From positions 49,289,431 to 49,353,430 of the forward strand of contig NC_086381.1 of assembly GCF_036588685.1 (NCBI RefSeq): a stretch of 64,000 nt of DNA, given 5' to 3'. The notes beneath the pieces were generated by a model. It made no database searches, had not been told where the DNA came from, and saw only the letters and a list, made by a program, of their open reading frames with translations. Origin of the DNA: Mytilus trossulus (lineage: Eukaryota; Mollusca; Bivalvia; Mytilida; Mytilidae). Position numbers and translations under genes: made by a program. Each line of letters opens with the position of its first letter. The first letter of the stretch is position 1. This document shows positions 47,046-56,938 of the stretch, piece by piece.

Positions 47046-47589
47046 CTTTTTCTGTTTTTGTAAACCATTTTTATTATTACTGTAGGTATTTTTATTGTGG
47101 CTTTACCTCGTTAATGTAGGTTGAACAAATGCTAATTTACAACTCTTTTTTTGACAAAACGCAAATCAAAGTGAGCACTAGAAAGTTCAATTAATATCGT
47201 AGGAACCTTAAACTAAAGTGTGTTTTACTGGAGATGGGTTACGCTTGTTCCCAAACGTGTTCCGTTATTCAAGAAAGAATGCCAACATTGACAATTGAAA
47301 TTAGAGAACGACCAAGTTAAAGCATTTTAGAACCAGAATCAACCAACAAAAAACGCTTTGTATACAGTTAAAAGGTAATCTAAATGTGTTATTTATAGCA
47401 TACCTATACAATTTGTCATAACATAATTACACGATTGTAAGTTTTTTTATATTTATTTTTTATTGTTTTGATATTGGTTCATACATTTTTTTTATATGAA
47501 TTGACATGCATCACCATTTTATCTGTGAAAAACCTTTCCTGATCATCTAGCTGCTTAGGATGACAACTTTTTTTACAACAACATTTTGA
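47046..47589. other. Non-coding stretch, no gene seen
   Basis: No exon or repeat that I can support. Confidence 0.35.
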
Positions 47590-48130
47590 TTGACAGGTTA
47601 CCGGAAGTTAAACTCGGTGGCACGATATGGATTTCTAGGGCTGATATCGATATTGACCCTGAGTGCTGATAACCAACCTTGAATTCCTGTTATTATTGGC
47701 CATGCACAAATGTATATATCAGTAAAAAATATGTGATAATTAGTTTTACACAGATACGTAGTATAGACGAATTTTGGATCGTGTCCATAAATATTTCGCA
47801 CTGTTGTGTTTTTTAATCTTTCCTCCTGATAACTCTGTTGAACCATTGTCTGCATGAGGAGCACACTCCTAAATATGAAGTGTGTATTAGTTATCATGTA
47901 CGAGCATAATGTATCAGCTGAGATATGCAAACCTCATTCGATGGAATAGATTGTATGTTCCTTAAGAAAAATTGGGAATTGAAATCATTCCGTTTGTCAT
48001 TGAATTGATATTGTAGTCGTCCATCTTTGTTACTGTTGAGGAAATGGTCAAGGTATGGAGCATGCCTTCTTGTATTAGTAATATCCTTGATTTGTAGGTT
48101 TACTGGGATTTATCATATGTTTAGTAGTAA
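47590..48130 (-). mobile_element. Decayed reverse-transcriptase fragment, second family
   Basis: On the minus strand from about 48115 one reads DITNTRRHAPYLDHFLNSN, KDGRLQYQFNDKRNDFN and then SIPSNEVCISQLIHYART followed by a stop. These align by eye with the YLDLHLEIDN, KLYDKRDDF and YGVYISQLIRY blocks of the 36.1-36.3 kb element but differ at many positions, so it is a related but separate family. The remainder to 47590 is out of frame. The 110-codon frame at 47598-47930 covers part of it in another frame. Confidence 0.6.
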
Positions 48131-48186
48131 ATACAGTAGTTTTGCATATGTGATAAATAGGCTGCTGTTTAATCCATATCGCGCAA

Positions 48187-48310
48187 CTTTGATGCGCACC
48201 CTTTATCGCATACCCTTTATCACACCCCTACCCTTTATCGCATACCCTTTATCGCACCCCTACCCTTTATCACACCCCTACTTTTTTTTTTTTTTTTTTT
48301 TTTTTTACAA
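48187..48310. repeat. CCCTTTATCGCA/CACC minisatellite and poly-T tract
   Basis: Six or so units alternate CCCTTTATCGCATA and CCCTTTATC(G/A)CACCCCTA, followed directly by about 24 T residues. Confidence 0.85.
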
Positions 48311-48367
48311 TAAGTCCGTTTTAATTTTTTTTAGCTCAAGAAAAATTTTCCTCAAAATTTTATTTAA

Positions 48368-48459
48368 TGACGTCATAGTTTGGTATGTGACGTCACGAAC
48401 GTTGTTTTCACATTGTATGTGACGTCACGAACGTTGTTTTCACATTGTATGTGACGTCA
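48368..48459. promoter_or_regulatory. Tandem array of TGACGTCA (CRE) palindromes
   Basis: TGACGTCA occurs at 48368, 48388, 48420 and 48452. The last three are parts of a 32-bp tandem repeat (TGACGTCACGAACGTTG plus 15 more bases). TGACGTCA is the full CREB/ATF palindrome. No gene start is evident nearby, so regulatory use is uncertain and it may simply be a minisatellite. Confidence 0.5.
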
Positions 48460-48706
48460 CGAACGTCAAGTTTTCAGAGTTTTTGGCACACTAAATGCAA
48501 CTTTAAAAAACTTACAAAAATAAACAAAATATTTTTAAAACAACAGCACGCAAATTGTAAGGTAACCAAGGTGCTTCGGATTAGTAAATGAGCAGTTCTT
48601 TTAAGGCCTTTGAAACAAGACAAAAGTAGAACTGAAGGTAACCCAGTGCTATGGATCAGAAAACAGTTCATATAATACTCTTCTGTTGAAACATATGATA
48701 AAGCGT

Positions 48707-48841
48707 ATAATACATGGCAAAATCCGTATCACATGCCGTATCACCCTCGACCAATATCATCCCTCGGGCCTAAAGGCCCTTGGGCTGATATTGATGTCTC
48801 GGGATGATACGACATATGATACGGATTTTGCCATGTATTAT
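48707..48841. mobile_element. 135-bp hairpin element (MITE-like)
   Basis: Arms ATAATACATGGCAAAATCCG and CGGATTTTGCCATGTATTAT; the centre is CTCGGGCCTAAAGGCCC. Complementarity runs through almost the full length. Open frames across it are translations of the palindrome. Confidence 0.8.
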
Positions 48842-48904
48842 TCTCTATATATTAGATGTAACAACCGACCGCAGTATGGGCTATTTAGTGAAAGGAAATC
48901 ATGA

Positions 48905-50599
48905 AAATATCTGAAAGTAAAATTAAAGATGTGCAAGTAACTTTTTCTGTTTGTCCCTTATAAAGTTCTGAATGAACTCTGCTACATACGAGTATAAAAC
49001 AACTCGACGAGAAAGGAGTTTACACTTAGTGCCATTTGAAACACCAACTGTTTTATAAAATGTCAAATTTTAACCAAAATATTGTTTATTAATAAATCCA
49101 GCATTTAGATATTATCTTCTTCACTGTATTTTTCTGATATAGTTTGTGTGGTTCTGTAAAATAGAACAATAAACTTAAAACTTAAAACAATAAATTGATA
49201 TGTATGGTTCAAAAACCCCTAATACAATGTTTGAGAATTGATGAAAATAGTGTGTGTTGTTTTATTTCTTAATTTATATATAAAGATAATAAACATTTTA
49301 ATTTGGTAACAGTTAAAGAGAGAATCCTACAACTTAACGTTAACCTACCATCTTAGAATTCAAAACATTTCAAATTATAAACGTTATTATAACAATGTTA
49401 AAAAATCGCTGTCATAATATACTCTCTTTTGAATTAAAAGACACAATTTTGACAATATAGAACAGAAAATAATTAGCAGCAAAGCAATTTGTGCAGTTCT
49501 AGCATGAAAATTGTCACGGAAAAGACATATATTTTCACGTTTGTTTTTATTACAAGCAGATTGTTCATATAGCAACATAAACTTTTTTGTGTTTTACATG
49601 TTACTAGTATTGGAAACTACAATGTATGAACCCGAAGAACTCGTTTTAAAATAAAACATTTCTCTGTTGCCAAATTGCATCCTGTTACTGAAGATTCTTT
49701 CATATTACCAAACATATTATTCTTAAATCTATGTTCCTGTCTATTATAAAAAAATGATGTGAACCAAAAAGGCAAATTGGTTCTACATAAAACACACTAT
49801 AAAAGGCGTTTCATACTATACTAGTTTAAAATCAATCTGAAACATGTATGAGAACCATGGATTTAAAAAAGTGCATAAAGAGGAACCATCAAGATAAGAT
49901 GAGGAATATATGCCAGTATTGTTTCTAAATTAATAATGACGTATGCCTTGTTTCAAACAAATCAATCCCTTTAAAAAGCCAAGTACACAGGCAAAAGAAG
50001 CTCTACTAGAAATAATACAACTACACGTTAGCATTAATACAAGGGTAAACGAAAATGATGAATGACACGAAGACCGAAAGAGACAAAAAGAAAAAATATC
50101 GAGTCAAGGAAAGCAGAATTGAAAATAAGTATTGCTCCCATTATATTAACCTGAAAGAATACTTGGAGTTAAAGATGTTAAATAAAACTTGACGTGAAAT
50201 GCGAAACTAATAATATAAAGGATTATACACCGCAATGGCAAATCAGAATTCAGAGACTGTCTTTTTAGAAAATTAGAAACCGGTGCAATATAAAACAGAA
50301 TCGGTTTCAAGAACCATTACACGAACCACAGGATTTAGTAAAGATGCAACTATACTCTTGGAACCCAATCACAACAGTTCATACTTTTTTTTTGTCGTGA
50401 AAAAACTATAAAGTAGTTGTCTTGGCACTGTCATGCAAAATGTCAAAATAGTATTTCGAGAGGTCACATCAGCTACGAAATGTTCATGATGGTTCAACGA
50501 TGGGTACAAAACAGCAAAACTGTCGTGGGTTTGTCCCAAGTCGGTCGTGCGACAGTCGTACGACAATCGTGAGTGCTATTTTCGAGAGTTTTTTTTGTT
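48905..50599. other. Non-coding stretch, no gene seen
   Basis: No exon supported. The part 50520-50580 has GTCGTGCGACAGTCGTACGAC-type internal palindromes (cut short here) that border the transposase remnant and may be its element's flank. Confidence 0.4.
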
Positions 50600-51410
50600 A
50601 TGGGATGCGCGTGTCACTGTCGTCTCATTGTCGTGCCATCACGCCAACGTCTGCCCATTGAAAATTTGTAGTTGCCGTCGACCACTTTAAACAGGACTAG
50701 AGCAAATGTAAAAATTGTAGTTGTAGTGCTTGGTTCCGGTGTTCTTTTGTGCCTTAGAAGCCACATGTTTGCCATCGATGGTCTAACAGCAATGGTGATA
50801 AATCCAACGCGCTGGAAGTATGTCTGCCTCTTTGCGCAATCCATTTGGTTTGCTATGGATCTATACCGTCCCGCCTAGATATTCATTTACGATGGTCTGC
50901 GTAACCTCCAGAACAAATCTTGAGATGGCGTTTTTGGGAACACACAAGGGGTATGCAGGGCAACAGTAACTGTTCCCTGTGGATAAATAGCGCACGGTCA
51001 TAGACAGCTTTAGTCCAGGCTCAAGATGGATGAGAGAGCCTAGCAGTCGACCCTCAGATGATGGACAAATGTTTTCCACAGACAGACAGCAACTGGTTGT
51101 ACGAACGTTTCGTAAAATGTTATTGTTTCTTTAAAAGAGTCAGTAGCGCATCAACAACTAATGTGACATTAAATATTTTGTGCAAACAGTAAATGAATGA
51201 ATGTCCATTAAAATTAACTTATGTTATGGTGCTTGGGCAGCATTAATTGTCCCCTAGCAATCGAAGATGGCAACCAGTATTTTGTATGTCTAACCATGCC
51301 GTCAAAATAATGACTACAGTTATAGAGAACGGTTTGATCATTAAGTTTAATGCGCAACGAGAACAATAGAAAAAGGTACAGATAAAGCAAAGACAAATTA
51401 CGTTTCATGT
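50600..51410 (-). pseudogene. Decayed PIF/Harbinger-type (HARBI1-like) transposase
   Basis: On the minus strand the order is the N-terminal segment YWLPSSIARGQL (51214-51408 frame), a gap with stops, GLKLSMTVRYLSTGNSY and NAISRFVLEVTQTIVNEY (50861-51079 frame), and after frameshifts TIDGKHVA (around 50761-50782) and a KNTG…KHYNYN stretch. This matches the order of HARBI1-like DDE transposases: (R)KYW(V)RP near the start, the GLKLA(I/M)TLR(Y/H)LATG(D/N)SY block, then IDGKH with the first catalytic Asp. The rest of the catalytic triad is not recoverable. It is disabled by several frameshifts and stops. Confidence 0.7.
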
Positions 51411-51421
51411 GTTATTTTTTT

Positions 51422-52205
51422 AAGCCTCGGTCACACCTTACCGGATAGCTCGAACGGACCCCTAAAGGATAACTTGTTTTCAATCCGTTCATGTCCGTTA
51501 GACGTCCGTTCTTATCCGTAAGCGTCCGTTCATATCCGTTAGACGTCCGTTAAGCGTCCGTTTTATCCGTTGACGTTCGTTCTGTCCGGTGGAAAATTTT
51601 GAGCATGTTCAAAACTTTGAACGGACGTCCAACGGATAAAATGTCCGTTGAACGTCCGTTAGGCGTCCGTTAGACGTCTGTTTTGTACGGTACTCGTCCG
51701 TTTTGTATCCGTTATGCATCCGTTGGAGATCCGGTAGTCCAATTCACCAACGGACGTCGACCGGACGCCTAACGGACGCCTAACGGATAAAACGGATGTG
51801 AAACGGACATTAACGGAAGGATAACGGATAAAACGGATGCCTACCGAATGTAAAACGGACAAATGCCAATTAAAATTTCTCATGGTTTATTGCCTTTAAT
51901 TTTTAGATGGTTTATTGCCTTTAATTTTCAGAATATTTTGTTCATCCGTTTTATCCGTTACACTTCCGTTAGGTGTCCGTTTTATCTGGAACTCGTCCGT
52001 TGGATGAACGTTCGACGTCCGTTCTGTCCGGGACGTATCTTTTTCACGTACGTTCAATGTCCGTTGTGTGTCTATTAGGCATTCGTTACATGTCCGTTAG
52101 TACACCAACGGACTCCCAACGGATGAAAATTTTGTCAACGGATAACTTTTTTTTTAATCCGTTAGGCGTCCGTTCGAGCTATCCTTTAAGGTGTGACGGA
52201 GGCTT
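51422..52205. mobile_element. Foldback element built of GTCCGTTA-type words
   Basis: The terminal inverted repeats are AAGCCTCGGTCACACCTTA and TAAGGTGTGACGGAGGCTT, followed inward by CGGATAGCTCGAACGGAC / GTCCGTTCGAGCTATCC. The left half is mostly GTCCGTT words and the middle ACGGAC words, giving a nearly self-complementary 784-bp unit. Open frames here are low-complexity. The superfamily is not determined; I recall the family as common in mussels. Confidence 0.8.
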
Positions 52206-52438
52206 TAGAGTCAAATTACAGCAAGCAAGTAACAGATCAGATGCTTTCACTGTAGAGCTCCCGGTATATGAAACAGCGTGATTGTAAGTTAATTTTCTAC
52301 TTTAAAATCACTAATAACGAAGTGATTTCATATAATTCTATATAGTTATATACGAGGAAGTATAAAATACATACATTAAGTTATTTATTTTCATAATAGA
52401 ACAGAGTTTTCAAATATCTCATTTTATCATTATATTTA

Positions 52439-52926
52439 GGGACGACATAAAAAGTTCAATGTAGGATAAAAAACCTAATTCAGGCCACACTTAAAAAATA
52501 TTTTGGTTTGCCCACACCCTACCCAAAGGTTGAGACAGTGGGTAGGTAGGTAGGCTTTTTTTTTTTTTTTTCAAAAAAAGAAATCGAAGTATCAGATGTT
52601 TATTAGTCTTCATACCTATATGATAAAAAAAAACTTCTTCAAATCAGGACAATAAAAGAATTTGAGTAGGCAGCTTTTTTCTGGGTAGGTAGCGGTTTGG
52701 GCAAACAAATCTATTATTTATTATTGCCTCACCTAGTTTTTTCACTGACCCCCACACCCCCCTCTTAATTTAATTTGGAAAAAAATGATTTACCAATAGG
52801 AATATATGTTAAAATCGATTTTAGATATACAAAACTTGCAGATTTCCCCCCCCCCCCCCCCAACCACCCCCAAACTATTTGATTTAAGTTTTTTTTTATC
52901 CTACATCGATCTAATGATGTCGTCCC
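52439..52926. mobile_element. 488-bp inverted-repeat element with TTA target duplication (Harbinger-like MITE)
   Basis: The ends GGGACGACAT and ATGTCGTCCC are flanked by TTA on both sides (52436-52438, 52927-52929). Inner arms include TGTAGGATAAAAAA / TTTTTTTATCCTACA. A second inverted pair lies inside (TTTGGTTTGCCCAC at 52501, and GTTTGGGCAAACAAA near 52695). TTA/TAA duplications and GGG ends are characteristic of PIF/Harbinger. A decayed transposase of that type lies 1 kb to the left. It also contains poly-T and poly-C tracts. Confidence 0.7.
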
Positions 52927-52929
52927 TTA

Positions 52930-53480
52930 ATATGTAAGGTTTTAGAATTTAATCTTCAGTTCATACGCTGTAACGAGAACGAAATTAACTGTCCGTTTAA
53001 TATGCGCATTATCAGATAATGACATTTCATTTTTATTTGCTTTTAAAATTATTCGAACAAAAAGGACCGAGTGAAATGATCTTAATATAATTGTTTTGTT
53101 AATCTATAAAACGAAATTTGCTTGTTTTTCTTATCGTTACTAACAAAAAAAAGGTTAAAAAAACGAAATTGAAAATATAATGATCTATGACTTATAATAA
53201 AGGTACAAAAACTTCTAAACATGATTGACTAGTTCCATATATATTTGGACATACATGTATCATATATTTGGCGAAATTTAACTGTTTGGGCTTATATATT
53301 GTAACGTGTTCGAAAACCGATGAGGACCTTTCTAACCAACCAAACAACCATTAGACCAGACAACACCAACAATGAACCAAAAGAATTTAACAGGAAATAT
53401 GAACGCTCAAAATAATAACTACTACTGCTACTGCATACTGCATAACATATTTAAAAGTTTCTAGGTCGGTCAAAGTGCTT

Positions 53481-53486
<6 letters not shown>
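52930..53486. other. Non-coding stretch, no gene seen
   Basis: AT-rich with no supported exon. Confidence 0.35.
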
Positions 53487-53518
<32 letters not shown>

Positions 53519-53625
53519 TGTTGGTGTGTGTGTTGGTGTGTGTGTTGGTGTGTGTATGTGTGTGTGGTATGTTGGTGTGTTGGTGTGTGTGGTATGTTGG
53601 TGTGTTGGTGTGTGTGTGGGGGACT
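53487..53625. repeat. (GT)n microsatellite with TTGGTGTGTG interruptions
   Basis: A pure GT run of about 14 units is followed by TGTTGGTGTGTG-type units. The overlapping 108- and 61-codon frames are translations of it. Confidence 0.95.
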
Positions 53626-54273
53626 GTGTATTTTCATATGTAATGCAATAAAATATCACATTAGAATTTAAGTTGATGCTCTGAATGTAAACACAAAATC
53701 GCTTCAAGTGCATATTAACTTTTATTCACCAGACATAATACAATTGATAACAACTAGAACATGAATTAAAAGATATACATTTCTTAAAGCAGCAATCAAC
53801 AATTAGTAATACGTTGTATATATTACACGAACGGATAATTCTTTAAAACAACTACACCAAAAAAAAAAACATTCAAGAAAACACAGATTCTACCAGCAAC
53901 TCTCCATATAAATACAAGTAAAGTACTCAACATTTAAATCAGTTACAATTTCCCTAACCCTCTTTCTATATTATAAGAATATATATTAACAGCAATCCAA
54001 CTATTTGAATCAAACGGACACGTTTTCCGACTGTACGCACCTTAATTACAGTTAAAGTTCATTATTATGTCAAAACTTATGTTTTTAATAAAAACATGAA
54101 CACTTTAAGATTTCTACCTCCGTTTATAAGTGGAAACTGGAACAATTAAATGAACTGCATAAATACTCATATTGCATATATATTGCAGTATTCTGTAACT
54201 TAAAAGATTTTAAAACTGCTTTAGAAAGACTGTACCTAAAAAATAAATCAAACACGTAAATAAAGCTGCTAGC
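53626..54273. other. Non-coding stretch, no gene seen
   Basis: No exon or repeat boundary that I can support. Confidence 0.35.
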
Positions 54274-55550
54274 CGACGGTAGGGACAAGCTGGAACTAAC
54301 GTGAAATACTATAAATCTTTCGCTAATTTATTTGTTTCGCGTGCATGAAATTCCAAATACTGTTAAAATGGTATGACCAAATTATGAAACATCATTTAAC
54401 GGCAAATATCTGTAAAATTGACGTCAAAGAAAATACCGTCAGTTAAGCCCTATTACTGCAAAAAGGTGCGCAAAGTTGATGCAAACATAGATCATAAGGA
54501 GTTATTATTTTAATCTGAATAAAACTCCCTATTACATAAACTCTATATAAAAAAAAGGGAAAACACAAAAATACTGAACTCCGAGGAAAAATCAAAAAGG
54601 AAAATCCAAAATCAAAAGGCAAAATCAAAAGTCCAAACACATCAAACAATATAAAACACTATAACATTGATTCCTATTTCGAAAAACATACAAAATTATA
54701 ACTACAACATGTTCAATACAGTCTTAAAATATACGTTTTCTTTTGTTATTATTTTTTTGGCAAATACCAGTTTCTTCCGATAAAAGCAAAAGTGAAAGTA
54801 ACGTTCAATTGAATAAAGGATACAGCATGTACAGGTTAGAAAACACACGCTTGCTGACATTCTGGAACATACAATATTAAAACGAGTATACAATATATAT
54901 GTACTTATGAAATAAAATACACACATTTACGCCTATAATACAAAGTACAGTTGGCAGAAATATTGACAAAACAATGACAACATATTTAATTTTAAACATA
55001 AAGTCTTCATTATACTTAAATTTTTCACCAGATTAGGTAAACAATAGTTCAAGCAAAAGTAGCGAATGTCAATACAAAATAAGATAGTGCTATCTTTCAA
55101 AACCGTCACAGTATGTTATTATTTCCTTAACGGAATGAACTAGTCACTTTTAGGTGTTGTTTGCTGTGTTTCCAAGTTGTTCATGACCTAATCCAAGTCA
55201 TAAATACCACTGAGCGGATTGTTTGTGCTAAATGTGTATGTTTTGCTATGAAGTTAATTGAAAAGTCATAATCATCAAATACCATTGAAATAAATGTATT
55301 GTTACATTTTTTTACAAAGTCTGTTTCTTTACAATTGGCGTTGAAAATGACGCTTTTTACAGTCCCCCCTGCATGCTTTAAACGGCGTGCATAGTGTTAT
55401 AACAACCAACATTAGGTTTGTAACAATACATTCAAATGTTTAGTACTTATGTACAGTATGCCTATCTTCCTATGAAATAAATAAATGTCCTAAGGCTTGT
55501 ATTTATAATGCCTGCCAGAATCAATCTTCAGAAAATAATGTGTTTTACAT
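54274..55550. repeat. 1.28-kb tandem duplication, unit 1
   Basis: From CGACGGTAGGGACAAGC to TAATGTGTTTTACAT. It is nearly identical to the next 1,278 bases; I count roughly 15 differences and one or two single-base indels by eye. It contains no convincing coding exon. A 74-codon antisense frame (54702-54926) is identical in both units, but the young age makes that uninformative. Confidence 0.95.
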
Positions 55551-56828
55551 CGGCGGTAGGGACAAGCTGGAACTGACGTGAAATACTATAAATCTTTCGC
55601 TAATTTATTTGTTTCGCGTGCATGAAATTCCAAATACTGTTAAAATGGTATGACCAAATTAGGAAACATCCTTTAACGGCAAATATCTGTAAAATTGACG
55701 TCAAAGAAAATACCGTCAGTTAAGCCCTATTACTGCAAAAAGATGCGCAAAGTTGATGCAAACATAGATCATAAGGAGTTATTATTTTAATCTGAATAAA
55801 ACTCCCTATTACATAAACTCTATATAAAAAAAAAGGAAAAACACAAAAATACTGAACTCCGAGGAAAAATCAAAAAGGAAAAGCCAAAATCAAAAGGCAA
55901 AATCAAAAGTCCAAACACATCAAACAATATAAAACACTATAACATTGATTCCTATTTCGAAAAACATACAAAATTATAACTACAACATGTTCAATACAGT
56001 CTTAAAATATACGTTTTCTTTTGTTATTATTTTTTTGGCAAATACCAGTTTCTTCCGATAAAAGCAAAAGTGAAAGTAACGTTCAATTGAATAAAGGATA
56101 CAGCATGTACAGGTTAGAAAACACACGCTTGCTGACATTCTGGAACATACAATATTAAAACGAGTATACAATATATATGTACTTATGAAATAAAATACAC
56201 ACATTTACGCCTATAATACAAAGTACAGTTGGCAGAAATATTGACAAAACAATGACAACATATTTAAGTTTAAACATAAAGTCTTCATTATACTTAAATT
56301 TTTCACCAGATTAGGTAAACAATAGTTCAAGCAAAATTAGCGAATGTCAATACAAAATAAGATAGTGCTATCTTTCAAAACCGTCACAGTATGTTATTAT
56401 TTCCTTAACGGAATGAACTAGTCACTTTTAGGTGTTGTTTGCTGTGTTTCCAAGTTGTTCATGACCTAATCCAAGTCATAAATACCACTGAGCGGATTGT
56501 TTGTGCTAAATGTGTATGTTTTGCTATGAAGTTAATTGAAAAGTCATAATCATCAAATACCATTGAAATAAATGTATTGTTACATTTTTGTTCAAAGTCT
56601 GTTTCTTTACAATTGGCGTTGAAAATGACGCTTTTTACAGTCCCCCATGCATGCTTTAAACGGCGTGTATAGTGTTATAACAACCAACATTATGTTTGTA
56701 ACAATACATTCAAATGTTTAGTACTTATGTACAGTATGCCTATCTTCCTATGAAATAAATAAATATCCTAAGGCTTGTATTTATAATGCCTGCCAGAATT
56801 AATCTTCAGAAAATAATGTGTTTTACAC
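55551..56828. repeat. 1.28-kb tandem duplication, unit 2
   Basis: Starts CGGCGGTAGGGACAAGC and ends TAATGTGTTTTACAC, 110 bases beyond (3' of) the STAND gene stop codon. It may be part of that gene's 3' untranslated region, since I see no AATAAA on the minus strand between 56939 and about 55610. Confidence 0.95.
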
Positions 56829-56938
56829 GAAAATACATCAGTATTTATCAAAATTTACAAAAGAGATCGAAAGTCCCAAAACTATTGTTTCCTTAGTTTG
56901 CTGATGTGCTCAATAGCATAACATGAAAAGGTTGAAAT

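Noticed and set aside
48027..48422. 131-codon frame
   Set aside because: It covers a retroelement relic, the CCCTTTATC minisatellite and a poly-T tract, so it is not a gene.
53387..53713. 108-codon His/Thr/Pro-rich frame
   Set aside because: It is a translation of the GT microsatellite.
54702..54926. 74-codon frame repeated identically at 55980-56204
   Set aside because: Identity follows from the recent tandem duplication. It has no homologue that I recognise and no upstream exon signals.
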